From positions 868,001 through 932,000 of the forward strand of contig NZ_AP024855.1 of NCBI RefSeq assembly GCF_024529955.1: a DNA stretch of 64,000 bases, in the 5' to 3' direction. Each line of letters begins with the position of its first letter. Positions within the stretch are counted from its first letter, which is position 1. The position numbers and the translations under genes were made by a program. Shown one piece after another: positions 34,599 to 43,663 of this stretch. This DNA is from Photobacterium toruni (lineage in GTDB: Bacteria; Pseudomonadota; Gammaproteobacteria; Enterobacterales; Vibrionaceae). Under the pieces are notes generated by a model, which saw only the letters and a program-made list of their open reading frames with translations, did no database searches and was not told where the DNA came from.

Positions 34599-34895
34599 AG
34601 GATCTTATACTGGAAATGACAAAAGAGAACGTCATTGAAATTGAGATTGAGAGAAATACAACTGACAAATTGAACATCAATAAGAGTAAATCGTACTAAT
34701 AATATCAGCGTTAAAGATTTTGGGGCGTAAATGATAGATGATAAGCGATAGATTGTTTTTTGAAACTTGTATTTTATCTTGTACGTGGTCTTTAAATTTA
34801 AGTAGATAACTAGCATTGATTGATGGCTAGTAATTGTATTTGTTTATATTTCATAGAGAATTAGCGCTAAATACAAGCTCATATTTATAGTATAA
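34599..34895. other. Intergenic region after the tandem repeat
   Basis: About 300 bases. A 27-codon frame from ATG 34617 (MTKENVIEIEIER) is open on the plus strand, but its ribosome-binding site is poor. A 79-codon minus-strand frame has unlikely composition. I support neither as a gene. Confidence 0.4.
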
Positions 34896-34920
34896 AAAAA
34901 CCACTCAGAGAATGGTTTTT
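34896..34920 (-). terminator. Terminator of the YbhB-like gene
   Basis: AAAAACCA and TGGTTTTT pair around nine bases; on the minus strand it ends in a run of T, 22 bases past the stop. Confidence 0.75.
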
Positions 34921-34941
34921 ATCGATATCAATTAGTTATTG

Positions 34942-35496
34942 TTATCGTGCGTTAGTAGGAGCAACAAGACGTGCTTTACCAATAACGTGCGCAAGAATGT
35001 TATAACCCGCTAATGCAGGAGATGCATTTTCAGGTAGTTTAATGTTCGCAGTATTTAACGCATATACAGTAATTTGGTAATTATGTGGTTTTGCCTTTGG
35101 TGGAGGACATGCGCCGCCAAAACCTTTAAAGCCAAAGTCATTAGTAACCATGCTTGCACCTTTAGGTAATGCTTTACCACCAACGGTACCAGCGCCTTCT
35201 GCTAATGAATGTACATCTGCAGGAATGTTAATTACACTCCAGTGCCACCAACCGCTTCCTGTTGGTGCATCTGGATCGTACATAGTTACAGCGAAACTTT
35301 TAGTTCCTGCAGGAACATCTGTCCAACTTAATTGAGGAGACTCATTTTTACCAGTACAGCCCCATTGGTTAAAAAGTTGAGAATTACTTAAGGTGTGATC
35401 ATTTGTAACATTTTGACTTGTTAATGTCATAGCTGCTTGTGACATAAAAGATGGCAGAGTAAAAAGCAGCGCCACAGCAAGTGTCTTAATTTTCAT
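34942..35496 (-). CDS. YbhB/YbcL family (PEBP-like) exported protein
   Basis: 184 aa with a signal peptide (MKIKTLAVALLFTLPSFMSQAA). The mature part shows the phosphatidylethanolamine-binding protein fold of YbhB: SPQLSWTDVPAGTKSFAVTMYDPDAPTGSGWWHWSVINIPADV and GFGGACPPPKAKPHNYQITVYAL. Bacterial members have no firm role, although they are called Raf kinase inhibitor-like. Predicted periplasmic. It is divergent from a LysR gene 169 bases away, which may regulate it. Confidence 0.88.
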   Translation of the reverse strand: MKIKTLAVALLFTLPSFMSQAAMTLTSQNVTNDHTLSNSQLFNQWGCTGKNESPQLSWTDVPAGTKSFAVTMYDPDAPTGSGWWHWSVINIPADVHSLAEGAGTVGGKALPKGASMVTNDFGFKGFGGACPPPKAKPHNYQITVYALNTANIKLPENASPALAGYNILAHVIGKARLVAPTNAR

Positions 35497-35665
35497 AATG
35501 GTACCTATTAGTTGAAACTGACGTCATTCTAATGTTCTATTGTTATCTAACAATCATTAAACGTTCAGACGAAATATCTTATACGTATAATGTGTTATTA
35601 GTTACAATAGCTCAAATCAATAGAACTGCACCAATAGTTGAGAAAAAATCACTCAAGGATAAAAT

Positions 35666-36577
35666 GTGAGACCGTTTCCTCCCTTAAAAGGTATTATTTA
35701 TTTTGAAGCTTCTGCAAGATTGCAAAGCTTTAAATTAGCGGCTGAAGAGCTATTTGTAACGCCAGGTGCTGTAAGTCATCAAATTCAGACACTTGAAGCA
35801 TTTATTGGTCAAAAATTATTTATTCGACAACATCGAGGTATTAAATTAACGAATGCGGGAATACGTTATTTCAACCGTATTGCACTGATATTGAAAGATC
35901 TAGATCAGGCAACAACGGATATTGGTTTTGTTACAAAAACCCAGAAAATGACAGTATCGATACCACCGACATTATTAAATAAGTGGTTATTACCGCGTAT
36001 TAATTATGAGTATTTAAGTGAAAATGATATTTCAGTCGTCTTTGTTGATACGATTGAAATGTTGGATTTAAATAAAGAAAATATAGATATATCAATTCGT
36101 TATTGTATTGAGAAGCCGAATGAAAAATATTGTAGGTTATTATTTGAGGAACAAATGATAGCCGTATGTGCCCCCGATTATATTGATAAGCCTTTAATTG
36201 ATCTTTCTCAAGAATTATTAGCGACAAGTACTTTGATTGAGACTACAAATAGATTGATTCAATGGGATTTAATTTTAGCAAATAACAATATAAAACCCTA
36301 TCCTAATCAAAGTAAGGTCTATTTTCAAAATTCAATGCATGCGATTGAAGCGGCAATACAAGGTATTGGAATTGCGTTTATAAATCGTTTTTTTGTTGAA
36401 TCATACTTAGAACAAGGTCTGCTTGTCGAGGCCATTGATATGAATGTGATACCAGATAAAATTCCAGGTTATTATTTGGTGAGTAATTATGAGAAAATGC
36501 AGAATCCAGCAACTCAACTTCTTTACCAAGAAATTGAGTCATATATTAGTGATAGTATTATAGCTGCAGCTTGTTGA
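35666..36577 (+). CDS. LysR family regulator (GcvA-like)
   Basis: 303 aa starting at GTG 35666 with AAGGA eight bases upstream. The N-terminus PFPPLKGIIYFEASARLQSFKLAAEELFVTPGAVSHQIQTLE is the GcvA-type helix-turn-helix. An effector-binding domain spans about 92-295. The target is unknown; the divergent ybhB-like gene is the obvious candidate. Confidence 0.85.
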   Translation: MRPFPPLKGIIYFEASARLQSFKLAAEELFVTPGAVSHQIQTLEAFIGQKLFIRQHRGIKLTNAGIRYFNRIALILKDLDQATTDIGFVTKTQKMTVSIPPTLLNKWLLPRINYEYLSENDISVVFVDTIEMLDLNKENIDISIRYCIEKPNEKYCRLLFEEQMIAVCAPDYIDKPLIDLSQELLATSTLIETTNRLIQWDLILANNNIKPYPNQSKVYFQNSMHAIEAAIQGIGIAFINRFFVESYLEQGLLVEAIDMNVIPDKIPGYYLVSNYEKMQNPATQLLYQEIESYISDSIIAAAC

Positions 36578-36588
36578 TGTAACTTAAC

Positions 36589-36741
36589 TTATTCAGTATA
36601 CATAGCGACGTCTGTAATGGCGTCATTATTCTCAATATCTTCAAGTAATGATCTTAATATTGAGATTGCTTGGGGTAGTGAATATTCATTATTACAAATT
36701 AATGACTGAATTTGTTGCTGATAATCTGATAACTGTCTCAT
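36589..36741 (-). CDS. Small acidic protein coupled to the exported protein gene
   Basis: 50 aa (MRQLSDYQQQIQSLICNNEY..., ending DAITDVAMYTE), helical and acidic. Its ATG shares one base with the TAA of the upstream gene (TAATG on the minus strand), a typical arrangement for translational coupling. The residue pattern is clearly coding. Not recognised. It forms a two-gene operon with the 126-aa exported protein. Confidence 0.65.
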   Translation of the reverse strand: MRQLSDYQQQIQSLICNNEYSLPQAISILRSLLEDIENNDAITDVAMYTE

Positions 36742-37121
36742 TATTTATCCTTGTAAACGTCTGTTGTTAATGTGACATCCTTTTTTTCACCAAGTAGAGT
36801 ATCACGTGCTGTTGACCATGCATTGGCATAGCACATTGCTAATTTTGCATGATCACTACTAACGATAACCCCTTTATCAATGGCTGTTTTTTCACTACTA
36901 CAGTGCTCATTGATTTTTTTATCATAAATAGCGCCTTGATTCGTGAAGTTATAGACTTGCTCTTTGGCACTTTTTGTTGCTTGTTGTAAACAATCGATAA
37001 GACCTTGTTCATCATAATTTTGATTCGTAACGCATGATTGAACAACAATAGAATTGGTTGCATTAGCAGCTGTAGAAAATAGAGCACCAATAGTAAGAGT
37101 GACGAGAATTGTTTTTTTCAT
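36741..37121 (-). CDS. Exported protein of unknown function
   Basis: 126 aa from ATG 37121, the start of a clear signal peptide (MKKTILVTLTIGALFSTAANA). The upstream in-frame ATG at 37133 would only add four residues. The mature part is about 105 residues with four cysteines (CVTNQNYDEQGLIDCLQQ, HCSSEKTAID, MCYANAW), probably forming two disulfides. The cysteine spacing recalls periplasmic lysozyme-inhibitor-like proteins, but I cannot confirm this. Coupled with the downstream 50-aa gene. Confidence 0.65.
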   Translation of the reverse strand: MKKTILVTLTIGALFSTAANATNSIVVQSCVTNQNYDEQGLIDCLQQATKSAKEQVYNFTNQGAIYDKKINEHCSSEKTAIDKGVIVSSDHAKLAMCYANAWSTARDTLLGEKKDVTLTTDVYKDK

Positions 37122-37349
37122 AAAAGAATGCATAGGAGACTACTTTTTTATTTTCCGTGTTTAGGTTAATAAATAGTATACCTTAGCCCTATATAGTATA
37201 CATAGAAAATAACTATTAAGATGGTTCCTTACAGGTTGTTGATTATTATTGGGCAAGGGTTGTTTTTTTTGAAATAAATTGTTGCGAAAGTGATAATAAC
37301 GGCATTATTATGCAACTTGTAGTTAACATTTTGTAGTCAGGGATGATGT

Positions 37350-38204
37350 ATGAAAGAAGTTGCGTTTGAAAATGATGTTGTCCGTCTTTATTTAAATGAT
37401 ATATCGTTTAAGCCTCTATTAACAAAAACGGACGAGATTTTATATAGTCGTAAGTCATTATTAGGTGATGCTGAGGCGAAGCGTATTCTTATTGAATCAA
37501 ATTTACGTCTTGTCGTTAGTTTGGCTAAAAAATATCGAGCTTCTGCTTTATTATTGAGTGATTTAATTGACGAAGGTAATATCGGTTTAATTACCGCGGT
37601 TGAAAAATTCGATCCAGAAAAAGGTTTTCGATTTTCTACTTATGCATCGTGGTGGATTAAACAGACAATTGAGCGCGCTATTCATAATCAAAGTCGAACT
37701 ATTCGCTTGCCTGTCCACGTATCAAAAGAAGTAAATACTATTTTACGAGCCCATCGTGATTTAATGACTAAAAATAACAATGAGCCATCACAAGAAGAAA
37801 TTGCCGATTATTTAAAGCGTGATGTGAGTGAAATTTCTTTCTTAATGACAAATAACCAGCATGTTTTATCATTTGAACAAACATTGAATGAAGACGATAA
37901 TAATTCGTTGTCGTACTTTGTTGCTGATGAAGACTCTAATCTAGATAAAGAATTAGAGAATAATGATATGAAAATGATCACGAAAAAAATGTTATTTACA
38001 TTGACTGAACGTGATCGTGAAATTATTTGTCGCCGTTTTGGGTTATTGGGCTATGAACCTCAGACATTACAAGAGGTTGCAGATGCTGTTGGGTTAACCA
38101 GAGAGCGAATTCGTCAATTACAAATAAAAAATCTGACTCGATTAAAACGATCTTTAGTGAATGATCATTATGATGTAGAAACGCTATTTTCAGTATCAGC
38201 GTAA
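37350..38204 (+). CDS. Group 2 sigma-70 factor (RpoS/RpoQ-like)
   Basis: 284 aa. It has region 1.2 ([10 protein letters not shown]), region 2 ([39 protein letters not shown] and the promoter-melting [17 protein letters not shown], about 96-112), region 3 and region 4.2 ([20 protein letters not shown]). It is shorter than RpoS (about 330 aa). Together with the sequence this suggests an accessory RpoS paralog, such as RpoQ described in Aliivibrio. Its regulon is unknown. It is single, with no anti-sigma gene next to it. Confidence 0.85.
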   Translation: MKEVAFENDVVRLYLNDISFKPLLTKTDEILYSRKSLLGDAEAKRILIESNLRLVVSLAKKYRASALLLSDLIDEGNIGLITAVEKFDPEKGFRFSTYASWWIKQTIERAIHNQSRTIRLPVHVSKEVNTILRAHRDLMTKNNNEPSQEEIADYLKRDVSEISFLMTNNQHVLSFEQTLNEDDNNSLSYFVADEDSNLDKELENNDMKMITKKMLFTLTERDREIICRRFGLLGYEPQTLQEVADAVGLTRERIRQLQIKNLTRLKRSLVNDHYDVETLFSVSA

Positions 38205-38352
38205 AGGTAAAGTGTGTTTATTATTAAATAATATAGATGATCATAAATACAGAGTTATGCTCCATATCTGTAGATTGCGCTTTATATTGATAGGCATATT
38301 ATAAATTTGTGGGTGATAAATTGTTATCACTCATAAGTTTAGGAGTATTGTT

Positions 38353-38865
38353 ATGCCAATTACCGATGAAGCTTGTGAACATTCAGAATTACTTAATGCA
38401 TTAATATCTCGCCAATCATTATTATCTACTAACCGAATGCAATATATTGTTTATGCCGCAGCTTTGGCTACTCAGGATAAGAGTGTGTTACAAACGATTC
38501 AGCATCTTGTTGGTGATATAACTATAAATCAACGTAAAGATATTCATCATGCAGTGGTAAGAATGGCTGCGACGAATGCTTATTATATGGCAATTCATAA
38601 TATTGATTTAAGTTCTAAAATGACGAATGCGATGCAATTGGCACCATTAAAAGAATTAGATGTTGAAGATGTAACGGGTTATTACTATGCGTGTATTGCA
38701 GCATGCTTAGTTAACCAAGGGTACACTTGTTTAAATAATCATATTACATTACTACGCTCTTGTGATGAATCTGATGATTCTATTAATATGGCACTTAGGT
38801 TAACAGCATCAGTGTTAACGATGTGTCAGTCAAGTTTTAATACTGTCTATTTTTTAGATAACTAA
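38353..38865 (+). CDS. Helical protein of unknown function
   Basis: 170 aa, mostly helical and cytosolic. The segments RMQYIVYAAALATQDK and VVRMAATNAYYMAI recall the helical AhpD-like/carboxymuconolactone decarboxylase fold, and AhpD-like proteins use a CxxC. Here only scattered Cys residues (ACLVNQGYTC) are seen, so I do not assign the family. It is 148 bases downstream of the sigma factor gene on the same strand and followed by a terminator. Confidence 0.55.
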   Translation: MPITDEACEHSELLNALISRQSLLSTNRMQYIVYAAALATQDKSVLQTIQHLVGDITINQRKDIHHAVVRMAATNAYYMAIHNIDLSSKMTNAMQLAPLKELDVEDVTGYYYACIAACLVNQGYTCLNNHITLLRSCDESDDSINMALRLTASVLTMCQSSFNTVYFLDN

Positions 38866-38900
38866 TTGATTTTAAATTAAATGATAAAAATAGATATAAA

Positions 38901-38927
38901 AGACCGCTAATAGATTAGCGGTTTTTT
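38901..38927 (+). terminator. Rho-independent terminator
   Basis: ACCGCTAAT-AG-ATTAGCGGT followed by TTTTT, 36 bases after the helical protein gene. Confidence 0.9.
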
Positions 38928-39317
38928 GGCATTAGTAGAAGATAGGGATTTGAGCATTAGATAGCTTATAAACGTATGCCTATTTTCAATATTGATATTT
39001 CTTCTCTTAGCCATTTCTCTATAAAATAAATACTTAATTAAACGATAATAATGTGAATCTATTTATTAATGCCAATATGCTAATAGCATAGTGGGTAGTA
39101 TGTTTAGATAAAATATAGCTATATTATAAAATGAAATTTAATATGTATATTTTATAAGGTAATAAAAAAACTATTATTAATCTTAAATGAGCACTATCGC
39201 TTGATGTAATAATAGAAAACAATATAATATTATTGACTAAAATTTTAGTGTTATTCCACCTTTTATATGGATAAACGTTAAATATTAATATTAAAATCAC
39301 CATTAATCGTTAATGGT
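38928..39317. other. AT-rich intergenic region
   Basis: About 390 bases with no supported ORF or strong palindrome. It presumably includes the promoter of the 189-aa membrane protein. Confidence 0.45.
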
Positions 39318-39887
39318 ATGTTGAGAGATGTTGCTGTGATTGATCTATTAAAAGATATATTAGGATGGACATCTGTGGTGTTTTATATATTAATTACTAT
39401 ATTTAACACGATGAAAGTTACCCGTTATGCTGCTTTTGCTTCTGCGACAAATGATACAATATGGTCAATTTTGATGGGGTGGTGGCCGAAAGTTATTCTT
39501 AACTTATCGGTTACTGCGATTAATTTATATCGATATTTTAAAGATTTTACTCAAACAGCTAAAATAGTTATTCAATTGTTAGCTGCAGTAATGGTTATCG
39601 GCATATCATATATAATTTATATTGCGGTTAATGCGTTTATTGCAGAACCAACGTTAGCTGTTGGTTTACAGTTTGTTGATTTAGGTGTGATTGTCATTGC
39701 ATTATATATGACGGAATTAAAAAAATACCGCATATTAATGTTGTTATCAGGGTTTGTTGGAATGGTTGGTTATTTTGGTAACCCACAGATGATGGTTATT
39801 AAAGCATTAGTGATTATTATTATGAGTTATAAGCTGTTTACAACGCGTAATGATACCTTAGAGCAGCAAGCCGCTGAAAATAAGTAA
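39318..39887 (+). CDS. Membrane protein, about six helices
   Basis: 189 aa with helices near residues 12-30, 45-68, 78-100, 110-130, 133-150 and 152-175, and a short polar tail. The pattern of small helices with a repeated aromatic/Asn motif (FNTMKVTRYAAFASATNDTIWS) recalls YgjV or PnuC-like transporters. I do not assign a family. The start is uncertain: ATG 39318 has no strong ribosome-binding site. It is convergent with the H-NS gene, with a shared terminator. Confidence 0.55.
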   Translation: MLRDVAVIDLLKDILGWTSVVFYILITIFNTMKVTRYAAFASATNDTIWSILMGWWPKVILNLSVTAINLYRYFKDFTQTAKIVIQLLAAVMVIGISYIIYIAVNAFIAEPTLAVGLQFVDLGVIVIALYMTELKKYRILMLLSGFVGMVGYFGNPQMMVIKALVIIIMSYKLFTTRNDTLEQQAAENK

Positions 39888-39933
39888 AATGTTCAAAATA
39901 AGGTAATTATTTTTACATATTGAGAGATATAAA

Positions 39934-39963
39934 AAACGCTCATTGTGAATTCAACGAGCGTTT
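39934..39963. terminator. Bidirectional terminator
   Basis: AAACGCTC and GAGCGTTT pair around 14 bases, with A/T tracts on both sides, between the convergent membrane protein and H-NS genes. Confidence 0.75.
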
Positions 39964-40000
39964 ATTCATCATTAACTTAATTAAAGATGCTATATATCAG

Positions 40001-40393
40001 TTAGATTTCAAAGCTTGCAAGCGTATCGCCATTATCTAGTAGTTGTTGCAGTGCTTTAGGTGTACGACCTTGGCCTGTCCACGTTTTTTCATCACCATTT
40101 TCATCAACAAACTTGTATTTAGCTGGACGAGTTGCACGCTTTTTCTTTGTTTTTGGAGTATCACCCATTAATGCAATTAATTCTTCTGGTGTAATACCTT
40201 CAGCTGCAAGCATATCGCGGTATTTCTGCAGTTTTGCTTCTTGTTCTTTATTTTCAGCTTTAGCTGCTTCTTCTTCTACGCGACGTTCTTCAACGACTTG
40301 GGTGAACTTCTGTAGACCTTCTTGTAGATCTTCAATAGACATTTCACGCGCTTGAGCTCTTAAAGAGCGTAGATTTAAAAGAGTTTCAATCAT
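40001..40393 (-). CDS. hns: H-NS family nucleoid protein
   Basis: 130 aa. The N-terminal 80 residues form the oligomerising helices (LNLRSLRAQAREMSIEDLQEGLQKFTQVVEERRVEE). A lysine-rich linker (KTKKKRATRPAKYKF) follows, then the DNA-binding loop TWTGQGRTPKALQ at about residues 107-119 (the QGR AT-hook-like motif). It binds AT-rich DNA and silences acquired genes. The long AT-rich upstream region fits autoregulation. Confidence 0.92.
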   Translation of the reverse strand: MIETLLNLRSLRAQAREMSIEDLQEGLQKFTQVVEERRVEEEAAKAENKEQEAKLQKYRDMLAAEGITPEELIALMGDTPKTKKKRATRPAKYKFVDENGDEKTWTGQGRTPKALQQLLDNGDTLASFEI

Positions 40394-41018
40394 GTTATTA
40401 ATTCTAAATAAAAGGAATTTTGCCTATTGTACTTAACTTTTATAATAAGACACTAAAAATAATTACTATAGTTGTAACTAAATCCCATTTTTTCTTTTTA
40501 ATTGTCATTTTAGTTCTTTTTTATTAAAGGTAGAAATTAAAATAGATGTATTAGGGGCATTAATTAGTAATAAAAATAATTAGAAAAATGTAAAAAATTC
40601 AATATGTAATTTTCAACGATAGTATTTGTATTGTGGTCGTCCATCACTTTGATGGTGTCTGTCAATGGTAACAAAATAATTTATTCATTACGTTTTATTT
40701 AAAAGGAAGATCTAACGGCTCATATTATTAATGTTGCAGGTATTGTTGCATAAGATAACGGCTAGATATCATATTATTTTATTTCTAGTTTATCTTGGTG
40801 AGTGATCATTAAGGTTATATGTTTCAATTTGTAACAGAAGGGCTGCTATTTCGCTTGTTAATTCATCGATACGTCACTATTCGTGTAAATAATTGATTAT
40901 TTTAAGTTTGATAAAAAAAATTCATCGTTACCATTGTTGTTGTCATTTGTGTGTTTAGTGTTAAAAGAACATCATATATGTAACTTTCATGGATGATATA
41001 TAGCAGTAAGGATATCGT
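40394..41018. other. Long divergent AT-rich intergenic region
   Basis: 625 bases between the leftward hns and the rightward BCCT transporter gene. I see no ORF. TGGTCGTCCATCA followed by TTTGATGGTG (around 40635-40657) is an imperfect inverted repeat. The region presumably holds both promoters and H-NS sites. Confidence 0.5.
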
Positions 41019-42932
41019 TTGAATACATTACGTAAAAATTTTGAGTTAATTGATAAGCCGACATTTTTTGGGGCATTAGCAATGTTGATCTCAGTGGTTG
41101 TGCCACTTCTTTTATTTCCTAAAGAAGGTGCAGAATGGATTGCTGTTGCTAAGACCTTTATGACCGACCAGCTAGGATTTTTATACTTAGCACTTGGCAT
41201 GGCGGCTTTCTTTTTTATGATCTACATTGTCTTTTCTGATATTGGCCAAATTAAATTGGGTGATGCAGATGAGGCGCCTGAATTTAAAACCGCATCATGG
41301 GCAGCAATGCTTTTCTGTGGTGGTATCGGTGCGAGTATTTTGTATTGGGGCGCGATTGAGTGGGCTTATTACTACCAAAGTCCACCTTTCCAATTACAAC
41401 CTGGCAGTGAAGAAGCTGTTCGTTGGGCTGCAACCTATGGTGTTTTCCACTGGGGACCGATTGCATGGTGTATATATTTAGTGCCAGCAGTGCCAATTGC
41501 TTATTTCTTTTATGTCCGTAAACAGCCTGTATTAAAAGTATCTGCTGCGTTAATGCCTGTTATTGGTGAAGCTCGCAGTCATGGTTGGGTGGGTAAAGTT
41601 ATTGATGTACTGTTTATTTTTGGTTTATTAGGCGGTGGTGCGACAACGTTAGGTTTAGCGGCACCATTGATAACTGAAGGTGCACATTACTTATTTGGAA
41701 CACCTAAAAATACAGAAACTCAAATTATTGTTCTTCTTCTATGTACTTGTATTTTTGGTTATTCTGCTTATGCGGGTATGGAAAAAGGCATTAAGGTACT
41801 AAGTAATATTAACTTTTGGGGTGCGTTAGGTTTATTGGCATTTATTCTAGCCGCTGGACCAACTATCTTTATGTTAGAAACTGGCTTAGATTCATTAGGC
41901 CGTATGCTATCTAACTTCTTTATTATGGCAACATGGGCCGAACCTTTTGGTGGCTACGGTACTTTTGAAGATACCCACTTTCCACAAGATTGGACTATTT
42001 TCTATTGGGCATGGTGGTTAGTGTTTGCGCCAAGCATGGGCTTATTTATCGCACGTATTTCACGTGGTCGTACAATTAAGCAAATGGTGACAGGCTCTAT
42101 CTTCTTTGGCTCTATGGGTTGCTTCTTATTCTTTATGGTATTGGGCAATTATGGATTATCACTACAACTATCAGGTACGCTTGATGTTGTTGGTATTTTG
42201 AATGCAGATGGTGCAACAAAAGCGATTTTCTCTATTCTTGAGCAACTGCCGTTTAATACTATCGTTATTGCAGTATTCACATTATTGTGTTTGATTTTTA
42301 CCGCCACAACGTTTGATTCTATTTCATATATCCTTGCTTCTGTTGTTCAAAATGATGTAACAGAAGAGCCAATGCGATGGAACCGTTTGTTCTGGGCATT
42401 TGCAATGTCATTTATGCCTTCTGTATTAATGTTTATGGGTGGGTTAGAAACCCTACAGACAGCCGCTATTGTCGGTGGTCTGCCTCTGTTATTTATCACT
42501 GTAATGTTAATGGTTTCAGCGGTAAAAGCAGCGTCACTTGATTTAAGCCATCAAGATGGTTACGAAGATCCTGTGATTAATATTGAAGACTTACCAGATG
42601 TTGATCCATGGTCAAAAGAAGGGATGGCATTAGCGAAGTTTGAGCAATTAAAAGATCTTGCCATTGACGCTGCAGATACTGAGCGTGACGCATTGAATAA
42701 AATTTGGAATATTAAGAAAAAGATTCGTGCCGAAGCATTAGCAAGTGGTGGTGATTCTGGTGATGTTCCTCAAGAGTTGGCAGATGAATTACACCGTTTA
42801 ACAGCCGAAGCGATGGCAGCAAAAGAAGCCAAGCTTGAAGCATCAGAATTAGCGCAAGAAGCGCGAATAAACTTTAACGATATTATTAAGCAGAAAGAAG
42901 AAATGCTAGAGCTTGAAGAGCAAAAAGCATAA
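41019..42932 (+). CDS. BCCT family betaine/carnitine/choline transporter
   Basis: 637 aa, about 12 membrane helices up to residue 505. The family signature is the Trp-rich segment YWAWWLVFAPSMGLFIARISRGRTIKQ (about 330-356). BCCT carriers take up quaternary ammonium compounds such as glycine betaine, by sodium or proton symport, and are used in osmoprotection. The C-terminal tail of about 130 residues is charged and likely coiled-coil. The start is TTG 41019 with AAGGA nine bases upstream, and the encoded N-terminus fits the family. Confidence 0.9.
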   Translation: MNTLRKNFELIDKPTFFGALAMLISVVVPLLLFPKEGAEWIAVAKTFMTDQLGFLYLALGMAAFFFMIYIVFSDIGQIKLGDADEAPEFKTASWAAMLFCGGIGASILYWGAIEWAYYYQSPPFQLQPGSEEAVRWAATYGVFHWGPIAWCIYLVPAVPIAYFFYVRKQPVLKVSAALMPVIGEARSHGWVGKVIDVLFIFGLLGGGATTLGLAAPLITEGAHYLFGTPKNTETQIIVLLLCTCIFGYSAYAGMEKGIKVLSNINFWGALGLLAFILAAGPTIFMLETGLDSLGRMLSNFFIMATWAEPFGGYGTFEDTHFPQDWTIFYWAWWLVFAPSMGLFIARISRGRTIKQMVTGSIFFGSMGCFLFFMVLGNYGLSLQLSGTLDVVGILNADGATKAIFSILEQLPFNTIVIAVFTLLCLIFTATTFDSISYILASVVQNDVTEEPMRWNRLFWAFAMSFMPSVLMFMGGLETLQTAAIVGGLPLLFITVMLMVSAVKAASLDLSHQDGYEDPVINIEDLPDVDPWSKEGMALAKFEQLKDLAIDAADTERDALNKIWNIKKKIRAEALASGGDSGDVPQELADELHRLTAEAMAAKEAKLEASELAQEARINFNDIIKQKEEMLELEEQKA

Positions 42933-42972
42933 ATATTATGAATAATATGAATAATATGAAAAAATAATACTC

Positions 42973-42998
42973 AGGCGATCTTCGGATCGCCTTTTTTA
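42973..42998 (+). terminator. Terminator of the BCCT gene
   Basis: AGGCGATC-TTCG-GATCGCCT then TTTTTT. Confidence 0.95.
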
Positions 42999-43133
42999 TA
43001 CAAGGATAAACAGCGTAATATGCACCAGAAATAATATTTTCTCTGTAAAAATGTTTTCATTAAATACCTATTATGCATTATTGATAATAAGCATATTATT
43101 GGCGGTTTTCTCGACAACAATAAATTTCATTTT

Positions 43134-43412
43134 ATGACAAAAGTATCTCTCTCACGAACACCTAAATTGTCTAACCTATCTAAAGCTCTGTTAATCATTA
43201 ATCTTATTTTTTTGATTTCTGATTTTAGTTTTTTTATTTTTTATGGCAGTGTGATCGCTTTAATTTTTAGTTGGTTTATGGTGGCGAATATTATTTCTAT
43301 TCGATATAAGATTAATATTCTTTATAGCGGCCATATTATTTCAGGTTATCTTCGTTGTGCTTTTATTCCATTTTCTGTAATGCGAGATGCAAAACAGTAT
43401 TATCAAAAATAA
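43134..43412 (+). CDS. Small membrane protein
   Basis: 92 aa. Two hydrophobic stretches: about residues 18-36 (ALLIINLIFLISDFSFFIFY) and 38-55 (SVIALIFSWFMVANIISI). The ends are basic. Not recognised. Its only support is a clean ATG-to-stop frame and membrane-type composition. No ribosome-binding site is obvious, and there is no partner. Confidence 0.45.
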   Translation: MTKVSLSRTPKLSNLSKALLIINLIFLISDFSFFIFYGSVIALIFSWFMVANIISIRYKINILYSGHIISGYLRCAFIPFSVMRDAKQYYQK

Positions 43413-43663
43413 TCGTTACGTAATTAGTGTTATATAATTTTGGAATCATCAAAGAGTCGTTAGGCGAGCCATTTTTATGATGATTTTCTTATTTTGATTA
43501 TAGCTACAGTGAATAATTTTATCAAAAAATAACATTAAAATGTGACATTGAGTCAAATAAATACCTTTCAAGCGTAATTGTTCTAAAAAATAGTACGACG
43601 AGAGTGGCGGCATATTACGTTCATATGTATATTTCTTATAGTTACTATAAATAAGGTTTAGAT

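Noticed and set aside
34577-34816. 79-aa minus-strand ORF over the octanucleotide array
   Set aside because: No ribosome-binding site and an unlikely residue mix, and the repeat lies in its C-terminal end; probably chance.
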